A stretch of DNA of 64,000 nt. Source: Bacillota bacterium. GTDB taxonomy: Bacteria; Bacillota; Clostridia; TANB77; CAG-465. Of this stretch, positions 15,701 to 25,044 are shown one piece after another. Every line of letters begins with the position of its first letter. Positions within the stretch are counted from its first letter, which is position 1. The position numbers were made by a program, and so were the translations under genes. The stretch is from NCBI GenBank assembly GCA_023460235.1, contig JAEWRE010000066.1, positions 124,001 to 188,000 of the forward strand, given 5' to 3'. The notes below the pieces were generated by a model, which saw only the letters and a program-made list of their open reading frames with translations, was not told where the DNA came from and searched no databases.

Positions 15701-17696
15701 AGAAAGAAAACATACTAAATCAAATCATGGCCCAATGGGACCAGGTGCAATGGCACCAGCTGACAAAGCAAAAGATTTTAAAGGTACATTAAAAAGATTA
15801 GTAAAATATATTGGAAAATATAATGCAGCTATTATATCTGTTATATTAGTACTTACAGTAGCTACAGTATTATCAGTAGTGTCACCTAAAATTCTTGGTA
15901 AAGCTACTACTGAACTTGCAAACAATATAATGAATAAAATGGTATATACACAATTAAATACTACTATGAGTAGTTTACCTGAACAAGTAAAAAGTAGAAT
16001 ACCAGAAAATGCTACAGTACAAGAATTAATTGACATGAAATTGATACCTGATAATGTTGCAGAAAAAATACCAGAAGTTTCTAAATCAGTTGCACTTAAT
16101 GTAGCACCAACAATAAACTATGACTACATAGGAAAAATTATATTAATTATATTAGGTATATACACTTTAAGTGCACTTCTTAACTTAATATCATATAGAA
16201 CTATGTCATTTATATCTCAAAAAGTTACATATAGTTTAAGAAAAGAAGTTGATGAGAAATTAGACAGATTACCACTTAAATTTTTTGATAAACATACACA
16301 TGGAGAAATTCTAAGTCGTATAACTAATGATATAGATAATATAAGTACTATGCTACAACAAAGTTTATCTCAAATTATACAATCAGTATTTACAATAATT
16401 GGTATACTTGTAATGATGCTATCAATTAGCTTTAGTATGACAGGTGTAGCTATAATTATAATTCCAGTAAGTTTAATATTTGTAGCAACAGTAGTAAAAA
16501 ATTCACAAAAATACTTTATGGCTCAACAAAGAGTTATTGGTGAATTAAACTCACATATTGAAGAGACTTACTCTGGTGATGTTGTTGTTAAAGCATTCAA
16601 CATGCAAGGTAAGGAAATTGAAAAATTTAGAAATATAAATAGTGAATTATATGGTAGTGCATGGAAATCACAATTTTTATCTGGTTTAATGCATCCTATT
16701 ATAAACACTATAAACAATTTAGGATATATAGGTCTTTGTATACTTGGTGCAAAACTTGCTATTGATGGTAAAATGTCAATTGGTGATATTCAAGCATTCA
16801 TACAATATACAAACCAATTTACTCAACCTATAGCACAAAGTGCTAACATGATGAACATGATTCAAGGTACTGTTGCAGCAGCTGAACGTGTATTTGAAAT
16901 TCTAGATGAAGAAGAACAATCACTTGATACTTCAAATCCAGTAAAATTAGATGCTGTTCACGGCTCAGTTGAATTTGATAATGTTAGATTTAGCTATAAT
17001 GAAAATGAAAGCTTAATTGAAGATTGGTCACTTAAAGTAGAACCTGGTCAAACAGTTGCAATTGTTGGACCAACAGGTGCTGGTAAAACAACTATAGTAA
17101 ATCTACTTATGAGATTCTATGAAATAAATGGTGGAGATATTAAAGTTGATGGCGTATCTACAAGAGATATGACTAGACAAGATTTAAGAAAAATGTTTGC
17201 AATGGTACTTCAAGATACTTGGACCTTTAATGATACTATAAGAGAGAATATTAGATATTCTAATCATGATGCATTAAATGAAGATGTAGAACAAGCAGCT
17301 TATCTTGCACATGCAGATGGTTTTATAAGAGCTCTTCCAGATGGATATGATTTTATACTAAATGAAGATGCAACAAACATATCACAAGGACAAAAACAAC
17401 TTCTTACTATTGCAAGAGCAGTACTTGCTGATGCTCCAATATTAATACTAGATGAAGCAACAAGTAATGTTGATACAAGAACAGAAGAAATAATACAAAA
17501 AGCTATGACAAGATTAATGCAAGGTAGAACTAGCTTTGTAATTGCACATAGATTATCTACAATTAAAAATGCTGATATAATTTTAGTTATGGAACATGGA
17601 AGAATAGTAGAACGTGGAAATCACGAGGAACTACTTGAAAAAGATGGAGCATACGCAAAATTATATAATAGCCAATTTAGTGAAGAAGCAGAATAA
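15690..17696 (+). CDS. Heterodimeric ABC exporter, subunit B (catalytic half)
   Basis: 668 residues from a GTG start with AGAGGAGG 9 bases upstream; a longer frame from 15636 lacks a ribosome site. After a Gly/Pro/Met-rich N-terminal tail (GPMGPGAMAPAD) come six membrane helices with a ~90-residue extracellular insert between the first two. The nucleotide-binding domain has Walker A GPTGAGKTT, Walker B LILDEATSNVD with the catalytic Glu, and switch His (IAHRLST). Its signature is ISQGQKQL, altered from SGGQ. This is complementary to subunit A and overlaps it by 11 bases. Confidence 0.95.
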   Translation: MENKERKHTKSNHGPMGPGAMAPADKAKDFKGTLKRLVKYIGKYNAAIISVILVLTVATVLSVVSPKILGKATTELANNIMNKMVYTQLNTTMSSLPEQVKSRIPENATVQELIDMKLIPDNVAEKIPEVSKSVALNVAPTINYDYIGKIILIILGIYTLSALLNLISYRTMSFISQKVTYSLRKEVDEKLDRLPLKFFDKHTHGEILSRITNDIDNISTMLQQSLSQIIQSVFTIIGILVMMLSISFSMTGVAIIIIPVSLIFVATVVKNSQKYFMAQQRVIGELNSHIEETYSGDVVVKAFNMQGKEIEKFRNINSELYGSAWKSQFLSGLMHPIINTINNLGYIGLCILGAKLAIDGKMSIGDIQAFIQYTNQFTQPIAQSANMMNMIQGTVAAAERVFEILDEEEQSLDTSNPVKLDAVHGSVEFDNVRFSYNENESLIEDWSLKVEPGQTVAIVGPTGAGKTTIVNLLMRFYEINGGDIKVDGVSTRDMTRQDLRKMFAMVLQDTWTFNDTIRENIRYSNHDALNEDVEQAAYLAHADGFIRALPDGYDFILNEDATNISQGQKQLLTIARAVLADAPILILDEATSNVDTRTEEIIQKAMTRLMQGRTSFVIAHRLSTIKNADIILVMEHGRIVERGNHEELLEKDGAYAKLYNSQFSEEAE

Positions 17697-17702
17697 ATTT
17701 AT

Positions 17703-17740
17703 AAAAAGTATTAATTAAATGATCTTAATTAATACTTTTT
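17703..17740. terminator. Bidirectional terminator
   Basis: A 16-bp perfect stem AAAAAGTATTAATTAA / TTAATTAATACTTTTT with a 6-base loop lies between the convergent ABC and ferritin-like genes. Confidence 0.88.
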
Positions 17741-17751
17741 GTTTGTTATTT

Positions 17752-18297
17752 TTAATTTAAGGCTTCTAAAACAGCTTTGAAATATTCCATATGTGAATGC
17801 TCATCTTTAAGTATTCTTGTTACTAATTCTTTTAAATTATCATCAGTCGTGACACTTAACATCCAATTATATGCTTCTATAGCACCTTCTTCTAATTTTA
17901 TATTAGAAATCATCATATTGGTTAATTCTTTAACATAATTAATGTTTTGACCAGACCAATAATCACATATATTAGGATTTTTATCTACAAATCTACACAG
18001 TTTTGGATCTACTCCTGCATAAGAAAGTTTTTTTGCAAGTATTTCGAAATGTATTGTTTCATGTCCTGATATTATTTGCAGATTTTTACCTATGTTATCA
18101 GTTAAATTATCTTTAAAAAGTAAGAAATATTGATATATATATTGTGTAACACTAGTAAGTTCACTTTCTTTACCTGCAAAGCCTCTTTTGATTTCAAAAA
18201 CCAATTCATCTTGAAGAAAACCTTTTGTAACTTCAGGATATGGTTCTGACACTAGAAATTCTGAAAAATCTATACTATTTGCTTTTTCTAAACTCAT
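17752..18297 (-). CDS. Ferritin-like di-iron protein (copy 1)
   Basis: 181 residues with a full set of ferritin-like carboxylate/His ligands in four helices: Glu in KESELTSVTQY, ExxH in GHETIHFEIL, Glu in LEEGAIEAYN, and DExxH in LKDEHSHMEYF. Between helices two and three is a conserved insertion with two Cys (CRFVDKNPNICDYWS). It resembles rubrerythrin/bacterioferritin-type proteins without the rubredoxin domain. A role in peroxide or iron handling is inferred. GGGAGGT precedes the ATG. It follows its paralogue by 27 bases. Confidence 0.78.
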   Translation of the reverse strand: MSLEKANSIDFSEFLVSEPYPEVTKGFLQDELVFEIKRGFAGKESELTSVTQYIYQYFLLFKDNLTDNIGKNLQIISGHETIHFEILAKKLSYAGVDPKLCRFVDKNPNICDYWSGQNINYVKELTNMMISNIKLEEGAIEAYNWMLSVTTDDNLKELVTRILKDEHSHMEYFKAVLEALN

Positions 18298-18324
18298 AAA
18301 TTACCTCCCATATTTATAAAACAT

Positions 18325-18873
18325 TTAATAATTTAAATTAGTGAGAACATCTTCAAAATAATTTAGGTGAGAATGTTCATCTTTTAATATTAGATTTACA
18401 ATTTCATTTAAATTTTTATCATTCGATACTTTTAATAAGTTATTATAATCTTCAATTGCAATTTTTTCTAGATTTATATTATCAATTATAAAACCTTTAA
18501 TATCTTGTATATAATTTACATATCCTGCTGACCAGTAATTACATATATCTTTATTGTTATCAATATATCTACAGTATTGTGGATCATGGCCAGAGACATG
18601 CAATTTCTTTGAAAGCACATCTAAATGTATCATTTCTCTTATAGCAATTCTTTCCATAGCGGTATAGATATTAGTAACATTATCATTTTTAAATAATATA
18701 AAATGCTGATACATATATTGACCTAGACTTGTAAATTCTCCTTTTGTTCCAGAAGCTATATTCATTACTAGGTTTACAACATTATCAGGTAATAATGAGA
18801 CTGTAATCTCTGGAAATTTATTGTGAAGTTCATATTTACCAAAGTCTACGCTATTTGCCTTTTCTAAATTCAT
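18325..18873 (-). CDS. Ferritin-like di-iron protein (copy 2)
   Basis: 182 residues, a diverged paralogue of its neighbour with the same start (MNLEKANSVDF) and ligand motifs: Glu in GEFTSLGQY, ExxH in REMIHLDVL, Glu in LEKIAIEDYN, DExxH in LKDEHSHLNYF. The insertion CRYIDNNKDICNYWS is also kept, so the two Cys are probably functional. AGGTGATG precedes the ATG. It is the first gene of the minus-strand pair. The duplicated arrangement suggests hetero-oligomers. Confidence 0.78.
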   Translation of the reverse strand: MNLEKANSVDFGKYELHNKFPEITVSLLPDNVVNLVMNIASGTKGEFTSLGQYMYQHFILFKNDNVTNIYTAMERIAIREMIHLDVLSKKLHVSGHDPQYCRYIDNNKDICNYWSAGYVNYIQDIKGFIIDNINLEKIAIEDYNNLLKVSNDKNLNEIVNLILKDEHSHLNYFEDVLTNLNY

Positions 18874-18971
18874 AACATCACCTGTAAAAATTATATTTAT
18901 GAAAAATAAATATATGTATTATTTTAAACATATATTTAAATAATGCTTTATTTGTTTAGATACATATTCTA

Positions 18972-19000
18972 TTGACAAATAGTACAAACTATAATATAAT
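18972..19000 (+). promoter_or_regulatory. Consensus promoter of the AI-2E-family gene
   Basis: TTGACA (18972-18977), 17-base spacer, TATAAT (18995-19000), both exact. Confidence 0.88.
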
Positions 19001-19037
19001 TTTAGTAGTAATTAAAGTGTCTTAGGAGGCGAATATA

Positions 19038-20180
19038 TTGAAAAAAAATAATACAGAAACATTTAATTTTAAATTCTTAAATAGAATAATGTACATTGGT
19101 GCAATTATAGCAGTTTTTTATGTACTTCAGAACTTGGGATTTATAGATAAATTATTTTTGGCTTTAAAATCTCTTACACCTGTATTTATAGGTATTATTA
19201 TTTGTTGGATATCAATACCATTTAAAAACAAGCTGAGAAAATTGGGATTGAGCAAGAATCTTTCAGCTATAATATCCTTAATCCTTATATTTGGAATTAT
19301 AATATTGATATTTTCATTGATAATACCGATGTTTATACAGCAGCTTGCAAGTCTTGTTAAAGAGATGCCAAATATATATACTACAGCAATTGTAAAAATA
19401 AATAATTTACTAAAAGATAATTTTGGTGTTGAAGATGCAATTAAGATTTCGAGTAGTATAAAAAATTTAGATTTTGTTCAGAATATTTTGAGTAATGTAA
19501 TAGATTATTCAATAAATACTGTACAAAGTGTAATAGGGGTAATTGTTACAATTGGAACAACTATAATAGTTTCATTCCTTGTTGCAACAGATATAGATAA
19601 TTTTAAATTGGGGCTTATCGGATTTTTCTCTAAAAATAGTAGAGATGGAAATAGATATAAAATGATAACTGAAATTGATAATGTAATAATGTCATACATT
19701 AGAGGTGTAGGTATAGATAGTGTTATTGTTGGACTTATGACAACGGTCGTATGTATGATACTAAAACTTGATTATGCTATAATATTTGGTATCTTAATAA
19801 TGTTCCTAAATCTTATACCTTACATAGGAGCAATATTATCTTATACAATAGCTTCATTATATGCACTATCAGTTGGGGGACCTGCACTTGCAACAATTAC
19901 ATTTATATCTTTATTAATAATTCAAATAATAGATGCAAATATTTTACAACCAAATATAATTGGGAAATCAGTTGATTTGCATCCAGTAATAATATTAAGT
20001 GGTCTTATTGTTTTTGATTTATTCTTCGGAATAGTTGGAATGATAATTGCAGTACCAATACTTTCTGTTATAAAGGTTATAATAAAATATAAATTAGATA
20101 TTCATGAAGATGATATTGACAGTATAGAAGATTTTAAAGAAGATATTAAACCTAAAATAGAAATTAAAAATAAATTATAA
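19038..20180 (+). CDS. AI-2E family transporter (PerM/YdiK-like)
   Basis: 380 residues with a TTG start, AGGAGG placed 8 bases upstream. Hydrophobic helices near residues 15-30, 42-58, 75-100, 155-180 and several between 220 and 345, with the family motifs NLIPYIGAIL and LQPNIIGKSVDLHP. The charged C-terminal tail is cytosolic. Members export or permit passage of small molecules or ions; the link to autoinducer-2 applies to only some, so the substrate is unknown. Confidence 0.9.
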   Translation: MKKNNTETFNFKFLNRIMYIGAIIAVFYVLQNLGFIDKLFLALKSLTPVFIGIIICWISIPFKNKLRKLGLSKNLSAIISLILIFGIIILIFSLIIPMFIQQLASLVKEMPNIYTTAIVKINNLLKDNFGVEDAIKISSSIKNLDFVQNILSNVIDYSINTVQSVIGVIVTIGTTIIVSFLVATDIDNFKLGLIGFFSKNSRDGNRYKMITEIDNVIMSYIRGVGIDSVIVGLMTTVVCMILKLDYAIIFGILIMFLNLIPYIGAILSYTIASLYALSVGGPALATITFISLLIIQIIDANILQPNIIGKSVDLHPVIILSGLIVFDLFFGIVGMIIAVPILSVIKVIIKYKLDIHEDDIDSIEDFKEDIKPKIEIKNKL

Positions 20181-20190
20181 TATTTTAAAT

Positions 20191-20229
20191 AAAACTACTG
20201 AATTTATTATATAGGTTCAGTGGTTTTAT
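20191..20229 (+). terminator. Probable terminator after the AI-2E gene
   Basis: AAAACTACTGAA / TTCAGTGGTTTT stem with one G-T pair and a 13-base loop. The T run is short. Confidence 0.55.
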
Positions 20230-20291
20230 AGTATTCTATGAGTGACAAAATAAATAAACATGGATATTTTAAATTTATTTATTGTATGAGA

Positions 20292-20324
20292 ATCCACATA
20301 AAACCTTTAAGATTTTATGTGGAT
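20292..20324. terminator. Inverted repeat at the 3' end of lysC
   Basis: ATCCACATAAAA / TTTTATGTGGAT perfect 12-bp arms around 9 bases lie just beyond the minus-strand lysC stop. No long T run follows on the minus strand, so termination is probable, not certain. Confidence 0.5.
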
Positions 20325-20335
20325 AAACTTTCTAG

Positions 20336-21334
20336 TTATTCTTCTTTAAATAACTCATCATGAAGAACATTCATAAATTCAACAGCTTTTTCTGCTTGAA
20401 CTGCTATATTAATGGATAACTCACTAAAAGAAATCATTTCAATAGATATTTCAAGTTTTTTAGCAATATCAAATATATCATAAACTAATTCTCTATTAGA
20501 CATCATCATATCACCAACAATTGATATTTTTGTCATATTTTCTCTTTTGGTTATAAATTTAACTTTATTATTTTCAAATGGTTCCTCTTCCGGTATTTCT
20601 TCAAAAGAATCTGTTATAACACTTCCTTTTGTTTTCTTCTGAGAGTTTTTTACTATTATAGGTATGTTATATCTTTTACCTGTATTTACAGCTCTGTTAT
20701 GCATAACTTTTGAACCAAGACTAGCTGCCTCTAACATTTCATCATAACTTATACTTTTTAATAATTTTGCTCTTGATATTATTCTTGGATCAGCAGAAAA
20801 AACACCATCAACATCTGTATATATTTCACATTTTTTTGCTTTAAGGGCAGCAGCAAGCGCCACAGCACTTAAATCGCTTCCTCCACGACCAAGTGTTGTT
20901 AAATTACCTAATTTATCGACTGCTTGAAAACCTGTTACCACAACAATTTTTCCACTTTTTAAATATGAAACAATGTTGTCTATGTATATTGACTCTATTC
21001 TTGCATCTCCATAAGTCGAATCTGATATAATACCTGCTTGCTCTCCAGTAAGACCTATAGTATCATATCCTAGATTATTTAACATCATACTAAGAAGTGC
21101 AACTGTTTGCATTTCTCCAGTTGTAAGTAAAAAATCTAAATCTCTTTTACTTGGTGTACCAGAATATTCTTTTGCTTTTTTTATCAGTTCATCTGTACAT
21201 TTGCCTTGTGCAGAAACTACTACTACAAGATTGTTTTTTTTATTTTTATATGAAACTATATTTTTACATATATTTTCTAACTTTTCTTTATTTTCAACTG
21301 AGCTTCCGCCATATTTTTGAACGACAACATTCAT
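20336..21334 (-). CDS. lysC: Aspartate kinase, short monofunctional form
   Basis: 332 residues; it phosphorylates aspartate in the first step toward lysine/diaminopimelate, threonine and methionine. Visible are VQKYGGSS at the N-terminus, TTGEM near residue 86, GRGGSDLSAVALA near 150 and YTDVDGVFSADPR near 175. The family is usually ~400 residues with two ACT domains; here only ~80 residues follow the kinase core, enough for about one, so feedback regulation may be altered or need a partner. ATG 21334 with GAGGGGTGA upstream is preferred to GTG 21343. dapF lies 39 kb away. Confidence 0.9.
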   Translation of the reverse strand: MNVVVQKYGGSSVENKEKLENICKNIVSYKNKKNNLVVVVSAQGKCTDELIKKAKEYSGTPSKRDLDFLLTTGEMQTVALLSMMLNNLGYDTIGLTGEQAGIISDSTYGDARIESIYIDNIVSYLKSGKIVVVTGFQAVDKLGNLTTLGRGGSDLSAVALAAALKAKKCEIYTDVDGVFSADPRIISRAKLLKSISYDEMLEAASLGSKVMHNRAVNTGKRYNIPIIVKNSQKKTKGSVITDSFEEIPEEEPFENNKVKFITKRENMTKISIVGDMMMSNRELVYDIFDIAKKLEISIEMISFSELSINIAVQAEKAVEFMNVLHDELFKEE

Positions 21335-21432
21335 TGAATTCACCCCTCATATGATATTTTATGCAAAATAAAAATGCTTGTTCCTTGTCCTTTTATATAA
21401 AATAAAATATTGTAATTAAAATTTATATTATG

Positions 21433-21461
21433 TTGAAAAAAGAATTTATTTAATATATAAT
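21433..21461 (+). promoter_or_regulatory. Promoter of the second ABC exporter operon
   Basis: TTGAAA (21433-21438), 17-base spacer, TATAAT (21456-21461). Confidence 0.72.
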
Positions 21462-21487
21462 ATTCTGTAGCTAAAAGGATGTTTGAT

Positions 21488-23242
21488 ATGAAGGAAATTA
21501 TAAAAGATTCAATAAGAAAAAATAAACTAAAAATATTTGTATTTTTAGTATTTATATGTTTTAATATGTATTTACTTACAATACCACCAAAAATTATTGG
21601 TGATATTATTGATTTAATGAGAAATATTGATATTAATAAAGATGTAATTTTATCTAAGATATTATTTTTAATATTATTAAGTGTAGGTATATTATTTGTA
21701 AGATTAGTATGGAAGTATTATGAAACAATAATACCAAGAACTTTTGAAAAAAATATAGTTAATAGTATGTTTAAGCATTTATTAAGAATAAAAGTACCTG
21801 AATTACAAAATATAAAAAACGGGGAGATAATGTCATATTTTGTAAAAGATCTAAATGATACAAGAAAAACTATATATAGAACAATGTCTTTTGGATCTAG
21901 AATTATTTTTATGGTTCTTTTTACGACATTATCAATGATAAGAAATGTAAATATAACTCTTACAGTGATAGCCCTCATCCCACTTATATTTGCAAGTATA
22001 TTAACTATATTATTTAGGAAGAAAACAGATAGAGACTATGAAAGTTCTCAAAAAAGTTTTACTGAACTTTCAGAATATATACAAGAAAGTACTGATTCAA
22101 TAAGAACAACAAAAGCATACAATGGGGAAAATGCTCAAATTTCAAAATTTGAAAATCTAAATGAAAAAGTTAGAAAAGATAATTTTAAAGTATCACTTAA
22201 TTCTTCGTTTATTGTATCAGTTGTTAATTTTTGTTTTGGACTTAGTTTTGGTCTTACTTTACTTTTTGGAAGTAATATGATTTTAAATGGAACTCTTACA
22301 ATTGGTAAATTTGTAGAGTTTAATACATATATTCTTTTATTTGCAAATCCAGTTGATTGGTTGCCAAGACTTGTATCAATGCTTAGAACTGGAAGACTCG
22401 CTTATGCTAGATTAGATAGTGTATTTAAAATTGGAACTGAAAGAGTGCAAGATGAAAAGAATAAATTAACAAATTCAGAAGGTATATTAAGTGGAGATAT
22501 AATAATAAAAAATCTAGATTTTTCTTACCCAGGATTCATAGATACTGTTTTAGATGATATAAATATTGAAATAAAAAAGGGTGAAACATTAGGAATTATA
22601 GGTAAAATAGGAAGTGGCAAATCCACATTAATGAATTTGTTAGTTAAATTGTATCGTGTAGGTAATGATAAAATTTATATCAATGGTATTGATATAAATG
22701 ATATACCTATACAAGTTTTAAGAGAAAATGTATGTTATATTACTCAAGATAGCTTTCTTTTTTCATCTACTTTAAAAGAAAATATAAATCTTTTTAGAGA
22801 TGATTATGATGATAAAGATATAGAAGATAGTATAAGACAAGCTATAATATATGATGAGATTATGAATCTACCCGATAAAATAAACACTATGGTTGGAGAA
22901 AGAGGTGTTGATTTATCTGGTGGTCAAAAACAAAGAATTACAATTTCAAGAGCTTTTTTAAATAAAAGTGATATAGTAATTTTTGATGACACATTTTCAG
23001 CTTTAGATAATAGAACAGAGCAAAAATTATTAAGAAATATAAAGAAACTTGTTAAAGGAAAAACTTGTATTATAGTTTCAAATAGAATATCTGATATCAA
23101 ACATGCAGATAAAATTATAGTACTTGATAATGGAAAAATAATAGAACAAGGCACACATGAAAATTTATTAGGAGAAAAAGGAACTTATTATAATTTTTAT
23201 AAGGATCAAGCTATAAAAGTTGAAGAAAGTTTCTTAAGTTAA
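21488..23242 (+). CDS. Second heterodimeric ABC exporter, subunit A (degenerate-site half)
   Basis: 584 residues: six-helix exporter domain followed by a nucleotide-binding domain with Walker A GKIGSGKST, signature LSGGQKQR and Walker B IFDDTFSALD (Asp where the catalytic Glu should be), and no switch His (VSNRISD). The asymmetry marks it as the non-hydrolysing partner. ATG 21488 has AAAAGG 9 bases upstream; an ATG at 21479 touches that site and is less likely. Eleven bases separate it from subunit B. No regulator gene is adjacent, unlike the first exporter. Substrate unknown. Confidence 0.94.
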   Translation: MKEIIKDSIRKNKLKIFVFLVFICFNMYLLTIPPKIIGDIIDLMRNIDINKDVILSKILFLILLSVGILFVRLVWKYYETIIPRTFEKNIVNSMFKHLLRIKVPELQNIKNGEIMSYFVKDLNDTRKTIYRTMSFGSRIIFMVLFTTLSMIRNVNITLTVIALIPLIFASILTILFRKKTDRDYESSQKSFTELSEYIQESTDSIRTTKAYNGENAQISKFENLNEKVRKDNFKVSLNSSFIVSVVNFCFGLSFGLTLLFGSNMILNGTLTIGKFVEFNTYILLFANPVDWLPRLVSMLRTGRLAYARLDSVFKIGTERVQDEKNKLTNSEGILSGDIIIKNLDFSYPGFIDTVLDDINIEIKKGETLGIIGKIGSGKSTLMNLLVKLYRVGNDKIYINGIDINDIPIQVLRENVCYITQDSFLFSSTLKENINLFRDDYDDKDIEDSIRQAIIYDEIMNLPDKINTMVGERGVDLSGGQKQRITISRAFLNKSDIVIFDDTFSALDNRTEQKLLRNIKKLVKGKTCIIVSNRISDIKHADKIIVLDNGKIIEQGTHENLLGEKGTYYNFYKDQAIKVEESFLS

Positions 23243-23253
23243 AGAGGAAAAAT

Positions 23254-24999
23254 ATGAATAACAAAATATTTAAGAGAGTATATGAGTTAGCTAAACCACA
23301 TCTGATAAAGATTGTAATTGTAGTTATTATTTCTCTTGTTATAACAGGATTAGAACTTTTAAATCCATATTTAGTAAAAACAGTAATTGATGATTATTTA
23401 ACATTAGGAATATATGAAAAAGGAAAAATAACAATTGCTATGATAGGAATACTATATATTTTTATAGTTATATTATCAAATTTCCTTACGTTTTTTACTA
23501 ATTATTTAACTGAGTTTATTGGTGAGAAAATCGTATTTGATTTAAGAAATAAACTATTTAAGTTTACTCAGTTTTCAAATATATCTTTTCATGATAAGAC
23601 TTCAAGTGGAAAGTTATTTGTAAGACTTACAAGTGATATAGAAGATATCTCAGCACTGTTTAAAGATGTAATAACTACATCTATAAAAGATATAATAACA
23701 ATAATAGCAATAATGGGGATAATGATTGCTTTAAATGTAAAACTTAGTATTGTGGTCATTTTATTTATACCAATAATACTTTTACTATCTTATATAATAA
23801 CAAATAAATTAAATAAAGCTTACACATTTTCTAAATCAATTAGAACTAGGTTAAATACATTTCTTGCTGAATCTATATATGGAATAAAGTTGATAAAAAT
23901 ATTTAATAGACAACATGAAAAAGAAAAAGAATTTGAAAAAATATCTATTGAATACTTTAATTCCAGAAAGCCAGCTGCATTTTATAGTGGAATACTTCCT
24001 GGGGTTATGACCCTTTTTGAGGACTTAATGATAAGTATTATAGTGTATATATGTACAAAAAAAATATTTGATGTTCAGTTAGAAATAGGTACAATATATA
24101 TTTTTATAACATATATTAAAAATTTATTTAATCCTATAGGTAGATTAGTTGATAATATTGAAGTACTACAAGATTCAGTAGTATCAATTAATAAGATATA
24201 TGAAATACTTGATAAGAGTGAATATCAAGAAAATATTGAGAGTGGAAAATATATATCAAATTTAAAGGGGAAAATTGAATTTAGAAACGTATGGTTTTCA
24301 TACGATAAGAAAAATTATGTTCTAAAGGATGTAAGTTTTGTAATTAATCCTAAAGAAAGTATAGCACTTGTCGGTAAGACTGGAAGTGGGAAGACGACTA
24401 TTACAAACCTTATAAATAGATTTTATGAAATTGATAAAGGTGAAATTTTAATAGATGGTGTAAATATAAAAGATATTAACCTTTCTAGTCTTAGAAAAAA
24501 TATTGGAGTTATTTTACAAGACCCATTTATATTTGCAAGAAGCGTAAAGGAAAATATAAAACTAAATTCTAACATTTCAGATAAGATAATAGATGGTTCA
24601 ATTAAACTTGCCTCAGCGGATAAGTTTATAAATAAATATTCTGAGGGCTCTAATCATTTATTAAGTGAAAGAGGAGAGTCTCTATCTGTTGGGCAAAAAC
24701 AATTAATAGCATTCTCTAGAATATTTGCACATAATCCATCAATATTTATTCTTGATGAGGCAACAGCAAATATAGACACAAACACTGAAAGATTAATACA
24801 AAAATCTGTAGATATAATATCTGAAGAAAAAACTTCAATTTTTATTGCACATAGACTATCAACAATTGTTAATGTTGATAAAATATTTGTACTAGATAAA
24901 GGAAAAATAATTGAGACAGGAAATCACAATCAACTATTAAAAAAAGGCGGATATTATAGTGAGTTATATAATTCATATTATAACAGTCTATCAAGTTAA
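23254..24999 (+). CDS. Second heterodimeric ABC exporter, subunit B (catalytic half)
   Basis: 581 residues with six membrane helices and a nucleotide-binding domain: Walker A GKTGSGKTT, Q loop region LQDPFIF, signature LSVGQKQL (altered), Walker B FILDEATANID with catalytic Glu, and switch His IAHRLST. It complements the preceding subunit, so the complex should have one working ATP site. AAAGAGG precedes the ATG. It lacks the N-terminal tail and extracellular insert of the first exporter's B subunit. Confidence 0.94.
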   Translation: MNNKIFKRVYELAKPHLIKIVIVVIISLVITGLELLNPYLVKTVIDDYLTLGIYEKGKITIAMIGILYIFIVILSNFLTFFTNYLTEFIGEKIVFDLRNKLFKFTQFSNISFHDKTSSGKLFVRLTSDIEDISALFKDVITTSIKDIITIIAIMGIMIALNVKLSIVVILFIPIILLLSYIITNKLNKAYTFSKSIRTRLNTFLAESIYGIKLIKIFNRQHEKEKEFEKISIEYFNSRKPAAFYSGILPGVMTLFEDLMISIIVYICTKKIFDVQLEIGTIYIFITYIKNLFNPIGRLVDNIEVLQDSVVSINKIYEILDKSEYQENIESGKYISNLKGKIEFRNVWFSYDKKNYVLKDVSFVINPKESIALVGKTGSGKTTITNLINRFYEIDKGEILIDGVNIKDINLSSLRKNIGVILQDPFIFARSVKENIKLNSNISDKIIDGSIKLASADKFINKYSEGSNHLLSERGESLSVGQKQLIAFSRIFAHNPSIFILDEATANIDTNTERLIQKSVDIISEEKTSIFIAHRLSTIVNVDKIFVLDKGKIIETGNHNQLLKKGGYYSELYNSYYNSLSS

Positions 25000-25044
25000 G
25001 CTAATGAATAATATATTAGTTATAATTTTAGGAGAATAAAATTT

